This document shows, one piece after another, positions 37,179 through 47,049 of a stretch of DNA of 64,000 nt (positions are counted from its first letter, which is position 1; the number at the start of each line of letters is the position of its first letter). The notes beneath the pieces are model-generated. The model saw nothing but the letters and a program-made list of their open reading frames with translations, was not told where the DNA came from and did not search any database. Position numbers and translations under genes: made by a program. The stretch is from Gammaproteobacteria bacterium (lineage in GTDB: Bacteria > Pseudomonadota > Gammaproteobacteria > Thiohalobacterales > Thiohalobacteraceae). The DNA is taken from assembly GCA_019911805.1 (NCBI GenBank), contig JAIOJV010000034.1:27906-91905 (forward strand), in the 5' to 3' direction.

Positions 37179-39251
37179 ATGATCTCATTGAACAATATGA
37201 CAATGCGTGGGCGGCTGCTGCTGGTGCTGGCGCTGCCGCTGGTGGGGCTGCTGTTCTTTTCGGCGAACAGCGTCCTGGACAAGGCGCGGACCTCGACGGC
37301 CATGCGTGATCTGCAGGCGCTCGTGTCCCTGTCGGTGGAGTTCGCGGCCCTGGCGCACGAGCTGCAGGTCGAGCGCGGCATGACCGGCGGATTCCTCGGC
37401 AGCAAGGGCCAGCGCTACGCTACCGAACTGCCCGCCCAGCGCGCCGAGAGCGATCGCCGGCTGACGGCGCTCAAGGAGGCGCTGCAGGGCTTCGACCGCA
37501 CCGCCTATCCCGCGGTGCTGGGCCAGGCACTGGACGAGGCGCAGCGCCATCTCGGCGATCTGGGGAGCATCCGCGGTGCGGTCGGCAGCCAGAGCATCAG
37601 CGGCACGGATGCCACCGGCTACTACACCCGCACGATCGGTTCGCTGCTGGCGACCGGGCGCCAGGGCATGCTGCTCAGTGACGACCATGAGGTCACACGC
37701 CTGGCCGCAAGCTATTCCAACCTGTCGCACGCCAAGGAGTACGTCGGTATCGAGCGCGCCCTGCTGAACGTCGTGTTCGCGACCGACCGGTTCTCAACGG
37801 ACATGGTGGCGCGTTTCCTCTCCAATGCCGCGGCCGCGGACATGTATTTCAAGGAATTCGAGACCGCAGCCAACGACGGACAGCTGGCCTTCTTCCGGCA
37901 GAAGGTGGCCGGCCATGCGGTCGAGGAGGCCGATCGCATGAAGAAGGCAGCGCTGGAAGGTATCGACGGGCGCTCGCTCGGGGTGGATGCCGGGCGTTGG
38001 TTCGAGATGATCACGGACAAGATCGATCTGCTCAAGACGGTCGAAGATCGGCTGGCGGCCGACTTCAGCACGGCCGCGGCGACGCTGCACGCCACAGCCC
38101 AGAATGCACTGTATCTGTTCCTGGCGCTGACCATCGCCGCCCTGATCGCCACGGGGCTGCTGGCCTTCTATACCATCCGCAACATCCTCCGGCAGCTCGG
38201 TGGCGAACCGGCCCTGGCGGCCGCCATCGCGGGCCGCATCGCCGGTGGTGATCTGGATGTGCAGGTGCCGGTGCGCGACGGCGACAGCAGCAGCCTGTTG
38301 GCCGCCATGCGCTCCATGGCCGAGCGGCTGGCGCAGATCGTCGGCGATATCCGTTCGGCCTCCGATTCGGTCAGCAGCTCCGCGCAGGAGCTTGCCAGCG
38401 GCAATGACAACCTGAGCCAGCGCACCCAGGAGCAGGCCTCGGCGCTGGAGGAGACGGCCTCGTCGATGGAGGAGATGACCTCGACGGTGAGGCAGAACGC
38501 CGATAACGCGCGCCAGGCGAACCAGCTGGCGGTGGGGGCGCGCAGCCAGGCGGAACAGGGTGGCCAGGTAGTGACCCAGGCGGTGGCGGCCATGAACGAG
38601 ATCAACGCCTCCAGCCGCAGGATCGCCGACATCATCGGCGTCATCGACGAGATCGCCTTCCAGACCAACCTGCTGGCATTGAACGCGGCGGTGGAGGCGG
38701 CGCGGGCCGGCGAGCAGGGCCGCGGCTTCGCGGTGGTGGCGGCCGAGGTGCGCAACCTGGCGCAGCGTTCGGCAGGCGCGGCCAAGGAGATCAAGGATCT
38801 GATCCAGGACTCGGTGGAGAAGGTGCGGGCAGGCTCGGGTCTGGTGGACGAGTCGGGCAAGACCCTGACCGAGATCGTCGACAGCGTGAAGAAGGTGACG
38901 GACATCGTGGCGGAGATCGCGGCGGCGAGCCAGGAGCAGTCGGTCGGCATCGAGCAGGTGAACAAGGCAGTCACGCAGATGGACGAGGTGACGCAGCAGA
39001 ACGCGGCGTTGGTGGAGGAGGCCGCCGCCGCCTCCCGCTCCATGGAGGATCAGGCGCACCGCATGGTGGAGATCATGCAGTTCTTCCGGACAGGCGGTGG
39101 CACGGTACAGGCCGCCCGGTTGACGCCCGCTCCGGCCGTGCGTGAAAGCGGATCGCCGCAGGTGACGCCGCAGACGCGGGTCCCGGCCGAGCCGGTCGCA
39201 CGCCGTGTCCAACCGGCATCCCCCCCGGCGGATGAATGGGAGGAGTTCTGA
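37179..39251 (+). CDS. Methyl-accepting chemotaxis protein with NIT sensor domain
   Basis: 690 residues. TM1 (about 12-30), a large periplasmic NIT domain (about 45-300: VERGMTGGFLGSKG, SYSNLSHAKEYVGIERALLN), TM2 (about 308-330), HAMP and the signalling hairpin. NIT domains are found in nitrate/nitrite-responsive proteins such as NasR, so nitrate or nitrite is the likely but unproven signal. The C-terminus is a proline-rich tail ending DEWEEF, which resembles the xWxxF pentapeptide that tethers CheR and CheB on high-abundance receptors. Ribosome site AGGTGA before ATG 37179. Confidence 0.93.
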   Translation: MISLNNMTMRGRLLLVLALPLVGLLFFSANSVLDKARTSTAMRDLQALVSLSVEFAALAHELQVERGMTGGFLGSKGQRYATELPAQRAESDRRLTALKEALQGFDRTAYPAVLGQALDEAQRHLGDLGSIRGAVGSQSISGTDATGYYTRTIGSLLATGRQGMLLSDDHEVTRLAASYSNLSHAKEYVGIERALLNVVFATDRFSTDMVARFLSNAAAADMYFKEFETAANDGQLAFFRQKVAGHAVEEADRMKKAALEGIDGRSLGVDAGRWFEMITDKIDLLKTVEDRLAADFSTAAATLHATAQNALYLFLALTIAALIATGLLAFYTIRNILRQLGGEPALAAAIAGRIAGGDLDVQVPVRDGDSSSLLAAMRSMAERLAQIVGDIRSASDSVSSSAQELASGNDNLSQRTQEQASALEETASSMEEMTSTVRQNADNARQANQLAVGARSQAEQGGQVVTQAVAAMNEINASSRRIADIIGVIDEIAFQTNLLALNAAVEAARAGEQGRGFAVVAAEVRNLAQRSAGAAKEIKDLIQDSVEKVRAGSGLVDESGKTLTEIVDSVKKVTDIVAEIAAASQEQSVGIEQVNKAVTQMDEVTQQNAALVEEAAAASRSMEDQAHRMVEIMQFFRTGGGTVQAARLTPAPAVRESGSPQVTPQTRVPAEPVARRVQPASPPADEWEEF

Positions 39252-39332
39252 GCATCGGTCCCCGGGGCCGGGTCGGATGCCGGCCCGCGCCTCCGGGGAC
39301 CGGTTCCTTTACGACACCGTTCCACCTCGAAA

Positions 39333-40184
39333 ATGACGGGTGCCACAGACATGGCCTTGGAAGCGCGCGAGTTCCACTTTACCGACCAGAATTTCGAGCT
39401 GCTGCGCCGTATCGCCTTCGAGCATACGGGCATCGTGCTGGGCGAGAACAAGCGGCAGATGATGTACGGTCGCCTGGCACGGCGCATCCGCCAGCTCGGT
39501 CTGGACAGTTTCGATGCGTATTGCGCACGCCTGGAGCAGGATGCGGACAGCGAACTGGGTGAACTGATCAACGCCATCACCACCAACCTCACCTCGTTCT
39601 TCCGCGAGAATCATCACTTCGAACATCTCGCCCGGGCCGCGCTGCCGGAAGTCATGGCCGCCAATGCCGCCACGCGCCGGCTGCGCATCTGGTCGGCGGG
39701 TTGTTCCACGGGCGAGGAGGCCTATTCCATCGCCATGACGCTGGCCGAGACCGCCAACCTGTCCGGCTGGGATGCCCGTATCCTGGCCACGGACATCGAC
39801 ACCAATGTGGTGGCGACGGCCGATACCGGTATCTATGCGGCGGATCGTGTGCAGGGTATGGACCCGAAGCGGGTGAAGCGCTGGTTCGAGCGCGGCACCG
39901 GCGAGACGGCCGGGAGGCTGCGCGTGACGCGGCCGTTACGCGAGCGGATCGCCTTCCGGCCGCTGAATCTGCTCGGATCGTGGCCGCTGCGCGGGCCCTT
40001 CGACATCATCTTCTGCCGCAACGTGGTGATCTATTTCGACAAGGAGACACAGCGCAAGCTGTTCGCGCGCTATGCGGACATCCTGGCGCCGCATGGCTAT
40101 CTCTACATCGGCCATTCGGAGACGCTGTTCAAGATCAGCGACCGCTTCCGCCCGGTCGGCGGCACCATCTACCGGAAGATCTGA
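39333..40184 (+). CDS. cheR: Chemotaxis receptor methyltransferase CheR
   Basis: 283 residues from ATG 39333; ATG 39351 (MALEAREF) is an alternative, and neither has a clear ribosome site. N-terminal helical domain (about 10-85, with GENKRQMMYGRLARRI) and the SAM-dependent methyltransferase domain (RIWSAGCSTGEEAYSIAM, near 125; ILATDIDTNV; FDIIFCRNVVIYF). Methylates receptor glutamates, opposing CheB. The NIT receptor upstream has the tether motif it would bind. Confidence 0.95.
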   Translation: MTGATDMALEAREFHFTDQNFELLRRIAFEHTGIVLGENKRQMMYGRLARRIRQLGLDSFDAYCARLEQDADSELGELINAITTNLTSFFRENHHFEHLARAALPEVMAANAATRRLRIWSAGCSTGEEAYSIAMTLAETANLSGWDARILATDIDTNVVATADTGIYAADRVQGMDPKRVKRWFERGTGETAGRLRVTRPLRERIAFRPLNLLGSWPLRGPFDIIFCRNVVIYFDKETQRKLFARYADILAPHGYLYIGHSETLFKISDRFRPVGGTIYRKI

Positions 40185-40185
40185 C

Positions 40186-40836
40186 GTGGATGTCAGCCAT
40201 AAGGCCCCGCCACCCACCTGTCCGCGGCCACGCACCCTGCCGGGGTTCGGTGGCATCAATCGCTACTGGGATGATGCCCACGGCATGTACGCGGCCAAGC
40301 TGCTGCCGGGCGAGTTCTACGTGACGGTCGAGCGCGAGACCATCGTCACCGTGCTCGGCTCCTGCGTGTCGGCCTGTATGCGCGACCCGGTATTCGGTAT
40401 CGGCGGCATGAATCATTTCATGCTGCCGGTGAGTCAGGGCGCCGGCAGCTGGGAGGCGAACGGCATCGGGGCCTCCACCCGCTACGGCAGCCACGCCATG
40501 GAGCGCCTGATCAATGAGATTCTCAAGCACGGCGGCAGTCGCAGGAACCTGGAACTCAAGCTCACCGGCGGCGGTCGCGTGTTGACCCAGATGACCGATG
40601 TCGGGAGGAAGAATATCGAGTTTGTCGAGGCGTACGTGCGCACCGAGGCCCTGAAGGTGTTGTCGCGCGACCTCGGCGACATCTACCCGCGCAAGGTCTA
40701 CTACACGCCCGCAACTGGAAAGTTGTTGGTGAAGAAACTGCGATCGCTGCATAACGAGACCATCGTGGAGCGTGAGAAACGCTATCTGCACCAGATCGAA
40801 TCGGCGCCGGTGCAGGGCGAGGTCGAACTGTTTTGA
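40186..40836 (+). CDS. cheD: Chemoreceptor glutamine deamidase CheD
   Basis: 216 residues from GTG 40186, one base after the cheR stop. Deamidates receptor glutamines. The catalytic cysteine and its motif are in [13 protein letters not shown]; histidine in GGMNHFMLP and threonine in the GRVL segment complete the site. An N-terminal extension of about 35 residues precedes the fold. The C-terminus reads VQGEVELF, the same last six residues as the MCP-like protein two genes downstream. No cheC is present. Confidence 0.94.
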   Translation: MDVSHKAPPPTCPRPRTLPGFGGINRYWDDAHGMYAAKLLPGEFYVTVERETIVTVLGSCVSACMRDPVFGIGGMNHFMLPVSQGAGSWEANGIGASTRYGSHAMERLINEILKHGGSRRNLELKLTGGGRVLTQMTDVGRKNIEFVEAYVRTEALKVLSRDLGDIYPRKVYYTPATGKLLVKKLRSLHNETIVEREKRYLHQIESAPVQGEVELF

Positions 40837-40843
40837 GGCAGGC

Positions 40844-41944
40844 ATGAAGAAGGTCAGGGTACTCATCGTCGACGATTCCGCGCTGATCCGGAAACTGCTT
40901 TCCGAGATCCTCGGCAGCGATCCGCACATTGAAGTGGTGGGCGTCGCTGTCGACCCCTACGTCGCACGCGAGAGGATCAAGGCCCTGAATCCCGACGTGT
41001 TGACGCTCGATGTCGAGATGCCGCGCATGGACGGGCTGACCTTCCTCGGCAATCTGATGCGGCTGCGGCCGATGCCGGTGGTGATGATCTCCTCGCTGAC
41101 GGAAAAAGGGGCGGATGTCACCCTGCAGGCACTCGAGCTGGGTGCGGTCGATTTCGTCTCCAAACCCAAGCTGGACGTGTCACAGGGCATGCAGGCCTAT
41201 GCCGAGGAGATCTGCGCCAAGGTCAGGACCGCGGCCGGGGCCAGGGTAGCGGCCCTGGGGGGGCGTCCGCCCGCGGTGATCGCCGCGGTGCCGAAACTGA
41301 GTGCCGACGCGGTGCTGGGCGTCGCCGGCGTGCCGATGCCGCTCAGGACCACGGAGAAGATCGTCGCCATAGGCGCCTCCACCGGTGGCACCGAGGCGAT
41401 CAAGGACGTCCTGCTGCGCCTGCCGGCCGATGCGCCGGGCATCGTCATCACCCAGCACATCCCCGCCGAGTTCAGCGCCGCCTTCGCGCGGCGCATGGAC
41501 GGTCTGTGCGCGCTGTCGGTGTGCGAGGCGGCGGACGGGCAGCAGATCCTGCCCGGGCATGCGTATATCGCGCCGGGGGGGCGGCATCTGCTCGTGCAGC
41601 GCAGCGGCGCACGCTACATCTGTACGATCAACGACGGCCCCCCCGTGAACCGCCACCGCCCCAGCGTCGACGTGCTGTTCCGCTCGGTGGCGCAGGTCGG
41701 CGGCGTCAATGCGGTGGGCGTACTGCTGACCGGCATGGGCGATGACGGTGCGCAGGGTCTGAAGGAGATGCTGGCGTCCGGTGCCGCCACCCTCGCGCAG
41801 GATGAGGCCAGCAGCGTGGTCTGGGGCATGCCCGGTCGGGCGTGGCAGATCGGGGCGGCGCAGGCGCTGCTGCCGCTGCAGGACATCGCCGCCGCGATAC
41901 TCGACCGGGTGGCGCAGCGGCAGCTTGACAGGAGGGTGATATGA
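40844..41944 (+). CDS. cheB: Chemotaxis methylesterase/response regulator CheB
   Basis: 366 residues from ATG 40844, with GAGG upstream. Receiver domain with phospho-acceptor Asp56 ([12 protein letters not shown]), linker, and C-terminal methylesterase with catalytic Ser in [11 protein letters not shown], His in TQHIPAEFS and Asp in [12 protein letters not shown]. Removes receptor methyl groups when phosphorylated by CheA. Overlaps the next gene by four bases (ATGA). Confidence 0.96.
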   Translation: MKKVRVLIVDDSALIRKLLSEILGSDPHIEVVGVAVDPYVARERIKALNPDVLTLDVEMPRMDGLTFLGNLMRLRPMPVVMISSLTEKGADVTLQALELGAVDFVSKPKLDVSQGMQAYAEEICAKVRTAAGARVAALGGRPPAVIAAVPKLSADAVLGVAGVPMPLRTTEKIVAIGASTGGTEAIKDVLLRLPADAPGIVITQHIPAEFSAAFARRMDGLCALSVCEAADGQQILPGHAYIAPGGRHLLVQRSGARYICTINDGPPVNRHRPSVDVLFRSVAQVGGVNAVGVLLTGMGDDGAQGLKEMLASGAATLAQDEASSVVWGMPGRAWQIGAAQALLPLQDIAAAILDRVAQRQLDRRVI

Positions 41945-43164
41945 GGTGGGTGAAGGCTGCGATAGCCGGGCGTATCGGTGGAATCAGGACGGCAGTGATC
42001 GTGGCGGTGCTGACCGGCGGGGTGTCGCTGGGGCTCCTGGCGGCGGCAGGGGCGCACTGGCGTGCAGGGGCGATCCTGGCGGGCAATCTGGTGATCTGGC
42101 TGGTCGTGGACGGGCTGGCGCGGCGCCACGAGGCACAGCGCGTGGCCCGTGAGCTGGCCGATCGGGCCGCCACCGAGGCGGAACTTGCCGGCCTCAACCG
42201 CGAGTTGTGGCGCATGGCCGGCAGCCGCCTCGATGCACTGGATACAGAACTGGTGCGGGTCCGCGAGCTGACTGGCGATGCGGTGGAGAGCCTCACGGGG
42301 GCATTCGACGGGCTGAATACCCAGACGCACGAACAGGGGGCGCTGGTCTCCGAACTGACCGGGCAGGTGATGGGCGGAGTCTCGGGCCGTCAGAGTATGC
42401 AGCATTTCGTCGATGAGATCGCCGAGGTACTGGCGTATTACATCAAGCTGGTGATCGACATCAGCCGGCAGAGTGTCGCCACCGTGTACAAGATCGACGA
42501 CATGGTGGTGCAGATGGACCGTATCTTCGTGTTGCTGGGCGACATCAACTCGATCGCCGACCAGACCAATCTGCTGGCGTTGAATGCCGCCATCGAGGCA
42601 GCCCGGGCCGGTGAGTCGGGGCGTGGCTTTGCCGTCGTCGCCGATGAGGTGCGCAAACTGTCGCAGCATTCCGCCAGCTTCAACGAACAGATCCGTGGCC
42701 AGGTGGAGGGGGCCAAGAAGACCATCGGTGAGGCCCGCTCGCTGGTGGTCGAGGTGGCCGCCAAGGACATGAACGTCGCTCTCAAGGCCAAGGGCAACGT
42801 CGACGAGATGATCGCTCACATCAGCGGCCTCAACCACACCATCTCCGACACCCTGCAGCGCGTTGCCGCCATCGGCACGGAGGTTCAGTGCAGTGTCGAT
42901 ACTGCGGTGCGCGGCCTGCAGTTCGAGGACCTCACCCGGCAACTGGTGGAATACATCGCGCGGGAGGTCGATTCGGTGCGCGGCCTGCTGACGGAGCTGG
43001 GCGCGGCGGGCGAGCCCCATTCGAGCGCGGCCTGTTCACAGTTGCGCGAGCGCATCGGTGAACAGGCGCAGCTGCTGGAGCGTGCGCGCCAGCACCACAT
43101 CGCCCAGCCCGGGCGGGTGGTGCTGCAGGAATCCATGGACGCGGGCGAGGTCGAACTCTTTTAG
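41941..43164 (+). CDS. MCP-like signalling protein without HAMP domain
   Basis: 407 residues. Two N-terminal membrane segments (about 15-37 and 42-58) with almost no loop between them, then directly a helical cytoplasmic region with the MCP tip [19 protein letters not shown] and [15 protein letters not shown] (about 200-240). The methylation helices are atypical and there is no HAMP. The C-terminus is GEVELF, shared with CheD. It may set the output or localisation of the array rather than sense a ligand. GGAGGG precedes the ATG inside cheB. Confidence 0.88.
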   Translation: MRWVKAAIAGRIGGIRTAVIVAVLTGGVSLGLLAAAGAHWRAGAILAGNLVIWLVVDGLARRHEAQRVARELADRAATEAELAGLNRELWRMAGSRLDALDTELVRVRELTGDAVESLTGAFDGLNTQTHEQGALVSELTGQVMGGVSGRQSMQHFVDEIAEVLAYYIKLVIDISRQSVATVYKIDDMVVQMDRIFVLLGDINSIADQTNLLALNAAIEAARAGESGRGFAVVADEVRKLSQHSASFNEQIRGQVEGAKKTIGEARSLVVEVAAKDMNVALKAKGNVDEMIAHISGLNHTISDTLQRVAAIGTEVQCSVDTAVRGLQFEDLTRQLVEYIAREVDSVRGLLTELGAAGEPHSSAACSQLRERIGEQAQLLERARQHHIAQPGRVVLQESMDAGEVELF

Positions 43165-43195
43165 TCGCGTGCGGGTACGCCGCGAGAGGAAACCT

Positions 43196-43501
43196 ATGAT
43201 GAACGCGAATCAGGTCGTGTCGCAGGGCAATACACGCATCCTGCGGATTGCCGGAAAATTCGATTTCAAGCTGCATCGATCCTTCCGGGCGCTCTATGAA
43301 GACGCCCCGGCGGAGATATCCAGCTATGTGATCGATCTGAGCAGGACGGATTACATGGACAGCTCGGCATTGGGCATGCTGATGCTGTTGCGGGAGCATG
43401 TGAACGGCGATCGGCGGCGCGTGCGCATCGTCAACTGTAATCCCGAGATCCGCAAGATTCTCGAGATTGCCAACTTCGATACACTCTTCGATCTTTCCTG
43501 A
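43196..43501 (+). CDS. STAS-domain protein (phosphorylatable antagonist type)
   Basis: 101 residues from ATG 43196 (AGAGGA upstream). STAS fold with GKFDFKLHRSFRALYEDAP and the switch loop DYMDSSALGMLMLL. The serine pair is the position phosphorylated in anti-sigma-factor antagonists, so this protein could be regulated by a serine kinase/phosphatase, none of which is encoded in the window. Last gene of the che operon. It resembles the HsbA/antagonist-like proteins associated with surface behaviour, but the partner is unknown. Confidence 0.87.
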   Translation: MMNANQVVSQGNTRILRIAGKFDFKLHRSFRALYEDAPAEISSYVIDLSRTDYMDSSALGMLMLLREHVNGDRRRVRIVNCNPEIRKILEIANFDTLFDLS

Positions 43502-43625
43502 CGTCATGTCGTTGCCGGAGATCCGTCCGCCGCCAGCACTGCGGCGAGCAGAATCTTCGCGGCGCAGTCTGTCGCAGCAGGGCGTCATGCTACAGTAGGC
43601 CGGTGTTCCACGCGGAGGTCTGCGC

Positions 43626-44570
43626 ATGTCCTGCTGCGTCTATTATGGGCCGGCGCTGGCCGCCTACGCTTTCGGCCGGGGTCATCCCTTCGGCCCCGAT
43701 CGGCTGGCTGCGTTCTGGACGCAGTGCCAGGCGGCCGGGCTGGGCGACCGGCTGAGTGTCTGCGCGCCGGTCCAGGCGCAGGATGCGGACATCCTGCGCT
43801 TCCACACCGGCGACTATCTCGAGCAGGTCAAACACCAGTCACTGAGCGGTCAGGGCTATCTCGACAGCGGCGACACGCCGGCGTTCGTCGGCATGTACGA
43901 GGCCGCGGCCACCGTGGTCGGCAGCGGCCTGGATGCCGCCACGCGGGTGCTGGCCGGTGAGTGCCGGCGCGCCTTCGTGCCGATCGCCGGGCTGCACCAT
44001 GCGCGCCGCGACGGTGCGGCGGGTTTCTGTGTGTTCAACGACTGCGGCGTGCTCATCGAGACCCTGCGCGCCGTCCACGGCCTCACCCGTATCGCCTATG
44101 TGGATATCGATGCCCATCACGGTGATGGCGTGTTCTATGCCTTCGAGGACGATCCGGATGTGATCATCGTCGACCTCCACGAGGACGGGCGCTTTCTCTA
44201 TCCGGGGACCGGCGCGGCCACCGAGACCGGGCGCGGCCCGGCCGCAGGCAGCAAGCTGAACATCCCGATGCCGCCCAATAGCGACGATGCGGCGGTGCAC
44301 GCCGTCTGGCCGGCCGCCGAGGCCTTCCTGCGCGCTGCCCGGCCGGAATTCATCCTCCTGCAGTGCGGCGCCGACAGCGTCCGCGGCGACCCGTTGACCC
44401 ACCTGCAGTACAGCCGGGAACTGCACGGTGAGATCGCCCGGCACCTGTGCAATATCGCCGACGAGGTCTGCCACGGCCGGCTGGTCGCCCTGGGCGGCGG
44501 CGGATACGACCGCGCCAACCTGGCGGCCGCCTGGACGGGGGTGGTGGCGGCGCTGGCGGAGGAGGTGTAG
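43626..44570 (+). CDS. Histone deacetylase family (AcuC-like) hydrolase
   Basis: 314 residues. Class II-like bacterial HDAC fold acting on acetylated amines. The active site reads AGLHHARRD (His124-His125), GFCVFNDCGVL and YVDIDAHHGDGVF with zinc ligands Asp162 and His164; a third aspartate lies in LQCGADSVRGDPL; the glycine loop is LGGGGYD. Length and motifs fit acetylpolyamine amidohydrolase or protein deacetylase members; the substrate is not resolvable. It follows the che operon by 124 bases, with its own GGAGG-like upstream sequence. Confidence 0.92.
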   Translation: MSCCVYYGPALAAYAFGRGHPFGPDRLAAFWTQCQAAGLGDRLSVCAPVQAQDADILRFHTGDYLEQVKHQSLSGQGYLDSGDTPAFVGMYEAAATVVGSGLDAATRVLAGECRRAFVPIAGLHHARRDGAAGFCVFNDCGVLIETLRAVHGLTRIAYVDIDAHHGDGVFYAFEDDPDVIIVDLHEDGRFLYPGTGAATETGRGPAAGSKLNIPMPPNSDDAAVHAVWPAAEAFLRAARPEFILLQCGADSVRGDPLTHLQYSRELHGEIARHLCNIADEVCHGRLVALGGGGYDRANLAAAWTGVVAALAEEV

Positions 44571-44632
44571 GGCCCCGGCCGTAAGCCCGGATGGAGACCG
44601 TCCGGCCGGAATCCAGCTACGCGGCTGGGGCA

Positions 44633-44861
44633 TTGGCCACGGAACCACACGGAATCACACAAAAATGTGGGGCCGCAGCCGGTTTTGTAGTCCGTGTATT
44701 TCCGCGACCATTCGCTGTGGCGGGCGCGGCATGCAGGGTTTCGAGGCGTAGCCTGACGCACCAGGCATCACGACTTGGGGGTCTTGGTCACGGAAGCACG
44801 CGGAAATACATAAAAGGCGGGCTGTGGCGGGTTTTACATTCCGTGTGTTTCCGTGGCCATT
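44633..44861. repeat. Two family C palindromes in tandem, with H-like segments
   Basis: Element one is 44633-44710 (GGCCACGGAACCACACGG against CCGTGTATTTCCGCGACC, imperfect). Element two is 44783-44861 (GTCACGGAAGCACGCGG against CCGTGTGTTTCCGTGGCC). Between and after them, TTCGAGGCGTAGCCTGACGC (44738) and GGCCTGACGC (44893) are family H-like. These occupy most of the 534-base gap before glyA; the last 200 bases show no clear promoter. Confidence 0.75.
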
Positions 44862-45104
44862 CGCTGGGTCGATCGCGGCACGCTTGGAGTGCGGCCTGAC
44901 GCAGTGGATTCCCCTGCCAACCGTGTGCCACCGCGCGCACCCGCCCGCAGTTGCCATTTGTCCCCGTGCGCCCCCGGGCCCGGGTCTGCGCGCCGGTCCT
45001 TCGTGCTATCATGGCCGCCCTTCGCCCCCGCCTGCGTCGGGGGTCCGTTCAGCGCCGGTCCGTCCTCCAATAGTGCGGGCCGGCCGTGTTTACAGGGGTT
45101 TGGA

Positions 45105-46361
45105 ATGTTCAGCAAAGACATGGCCATCGCCGGTTTCGATCCGGAACTCTGGGCCGCCATCCAGGGCGAGGAGCAACGGCAGGAAGATCACATCGAACTG
45201 ATCGCCTCCGAGAACTATGCCAGTCCGCGGGTGATGGCCGCGCAGGGTTCGGTGCTGACCAACAAGTATGCCGAGGGCTATCCGGGCAAGCGCTACTACG
45301 GCGGCTGCGAGTTCGTCGATGTCGCCGAGCAACTCGCCATCGACCGTGCCAAGCAGCTGTTCGGTGCCGACTACGCCAACGTCCAGCCGCATTCCGGCTC
45401 CCAGGCCAATGCCGCGGTCTATCTGGCACTGCTCAATCCCGGTGACACTATCCTCGGCATGAGCCTTGCCCACGGTGGCCACCTGACCCACGGCGCCAAG
45501 GTGAATTTCTCCGGCAAGCTGTTCAACGCCGTGCAGTACGGCCTGAATCCCGACACCGGCCTGATCGATTACGACGAGATCCAGCGCCTGGCGAACGAGC
45601 ACAAGCCGAAGATGATCGTCGGTGGCTTTTCGGCCTATTCGCGCACGCTGGACTGGAACCGGTTCCGGGCGATCGCCGATTCGGTCGGCGCCCTGCTGTT
45701 CGTCGACATGGCACATGTCGCCGGCCTGGTCGCCGCCGGGATCTATCCGAACCCGGTCGCCATCGCCGACGTCACCACCACCACCACCCACAAGACCCTG
45801 CGCGGTCCGCGCGGCGGCCTGATCCTGGCGAAGGCCAATCCGGACATCGAGAAGAAACTCAGCTCGATGGTGTTCCCCGGCACCCAGGGCGGCCCGCTGA
45901 TGCACGTCATCGCCGCCAAGGCGGTGGCCTTCCTGGAGGCACTGCAACCGGAATTCACGGACTACCAGAAACAGGTACTGGCCAATGCCCGCGCCATGGC
46001 CGCGGTGATCCAGGACCGCGGCTACAAGATCGTCTCCGACGGCACCGACGACCACCTGTTCCTGGTCGACCTGATCGACAAGGGCATTACCGGCAAGGCT
46101 GCCGACGCGGCCCTGGGCAATGCCTACATCACCGTGAACAAGAACGCCGTACCCAACGACCCGCAGTCGCCCTTCGTCACCAGCGGCATCCGGCTCGGCA
46201 CCCCGGCGGTCACCACGCGCGGTTTCAAAGAGACCGAGGTCAGGACACTGGCCGGCTGGATCTGTGACATCCTCGACGACCTCGAGAACACCGCGGTGCA
46301 GGACCAGGTGCGCACACAGGTACTGGCGCTGTGCAAGCGATTTCCGGTGTATGAGCGCTAG
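45105..46361 (+). CDS. glyA: Serine hydroxymethyltransferase
   Basis: 418 residues, the usual length. PLP enzyme converting serine and tetrahydrofolate to glycine and methylene-THF, the main one-carbon source. PLP lysine lies in [16 protein letters not shown]-terminal [14 protein letters not shown] and [15 protein letters not shown] are invariant family segments. Start ATG 45105 with AGGGG upstream. It leads the glyA-nrdR-rib cluster common in gammaproteobacteria. Its stop codon abuts a family F palindrome. Confidence 0.97.
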   Translation: MFSKDMAIAGFDPELWAAIQGEEQRQEDHIELIASENYASPRVMAAQGSVLTNKYAEGYPGKRYYGGCEFVDVAEQLAIDRAKQLFGADYANVQPHSGSQANAAVYLALLNPGDTILGMSLAHGGHLTHGAKVNFSGKLFNAVQYGLNPDTGLIDYDEIQRLANEHKPKMIVGGFSAYSRTLDWNRFRAIADSVGALLFVDMAHVAGLVAAGIYPNPVAIADVTTTTTHKTLRGPRGGLILAKANPDIEKKLSSMVFPGTQGGPLMHVIAAKAVAFLEALQPEFTDYQKQVLANARAMAAVIQDRGYKIVSDGTDDHLFLVDLIDKGITGKAADAALGNAYITVNKNAVPNDPQSPFVTSGIRLGTPAVTTRGFKETEVRTLAGWICDILDDLENTAVQDQVRTQVLALCKRFPVYER

Positions 46362-46445
46362 AGGCAAGATACAAGATACAAGATACAAGTCGTTCAAGGG
46401 ATGCTGCGGTTTCCCTTGTACCTTGTACCTTGCATCTTGCATCTG
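46361..46445. repeat. Family F palindrome between glyA and nrdR
   Basis: Left arm 46361-46389 has three AAGATAC units. Right arm 46414-46445 has CTTGTAC, CTTGTAC, CTTGCAT, CTTGCAT units. Pairing tolerates G-T. The left arm begins on the last base of the glyA stop and the right arm ends 8 bases before the nrdR ATG, where no Shine-Dalgarno sequence is seen. Confidence 0.85.
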
Positions 46446-46453
46446 ACAATGCC

Positions 46454-46975
46454 ATGCATTGCCCATTCTGCGGCGCCGAAGATACCAAGGTAATCGACTC
46501 GCGGCTGGCCAGTGAGGGCGTACAGGTACGCCGCCGGCGCGAATGTCTCAGCTGCGGCGAACGCTTCACCACCTTCGAGGTCGCCGAGCTGGTGATGCCG
46601 CGCATCGTCAAGCGCGACGGTACCCGCGATCCGTTCAACGAGGCCAAGTTGCGGGGGGGCATCGTGCGCGCCCTGGAAAAACGGCCGGTGCCGACCGAAC
46701 GCATCGAGGACGCGATCAACCACATCCAACAGCGCATGCGCGCCAGCGGCGAGCGCGAAATTCACTCGTCACAGCTGGGTGAATGGGTGATGAATGAACT
46801 GCGCAAGCTGGATCAGGTCGCCTACGTGCGTTTCGCCTCGGTATACCGCAGCTTCCAGGACGTGAATGCCTTCCGCGAGGAGATCGAACGGCTGGAAAGG
46901 GGGGCGACACCGGAAGAGGAGCGTGATCAGCTGCTGTTGTTGGATGAAAAGCAGAGACCAGGGCCGAGGGACTAG
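46454..46975 (+). CDS. nrdR: Ribonucleotide reductase regulator NrdR
   Basis: 173 residues. Zinc-ribbon and ATP-cone repressor that binds NrdR boxes and senses (d)ATP. N-terminal zinc ribbon CPFCG...CLSCGERF (Cys3, Cys6, Cys31, Cys34), then the ATP-cone (about 49-139: [18 protein letters not shown]). The C-terminal residues QRPGPRD are encoded by the left arm of a family D palindrome, making the tail longer than in relatives. Start ATG 46454 gives the expected MHCPFC. Confidence 0.96.
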   Translation: MHCPFCGAEDTKVIDSRLASEGVQVRRRRECLSCGERFTTFEVAELVMPRIVKRDGTRDPFNEAKLRGGIVRALEKRPVPTERIEDAINHIQQRMRASGEREIHSSQLGEWVMNELRKLDQVAYVRFASVYRSFQDVNAFREEIERLERGATPEEERDQLLLLDEKQRPGPRD

Positions 46976-47045
46976 GGACTAGGTGCTAGGGAAACCCCAC
47001 GATCTTTCCCTCGGCCCTAGAACCTAGGACCTAGGACCTGGAACG
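46949..47045. repeat. Family D palindrome overlapping nrdR and abutting ribD
   Basis: Left arm (about 46955-46993) includes CCAGGGCCGAGGGACTAGGG and overlaps the last codons of nrdR. Right arm (47006-47042) is CCCTCGGCCCTAGAACCTAG with repeated CTAGGAC units. It ends 8 bases before the ribD ATG, whose only Shine-Dalgarno-like bases (TGGAAC) belong to the arm. Confidence 0.88.
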
Positions 47046-47049
47046 TCAT

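Noticed and set aside
36964..37182. 72-codon ORF between the two MCP genes
   Set aside because: Lies entirely in the hairpin element; composition follows the palindrome, and the next gene's ribosome site is outside it.
45000..45104. Riboswitch (glycine, THF or ZTP type) upstream of glyA
   Set aside because: GC-rich hairpins are present, but I could not match the conserved cores of these classes.
46361..46445. CRISPR array suspected from short tandem units in families D, E and F
   Set aside because: Units are 7 bp with no unique spacers of constant length, arms are inverted copies, and no cas genes are present.
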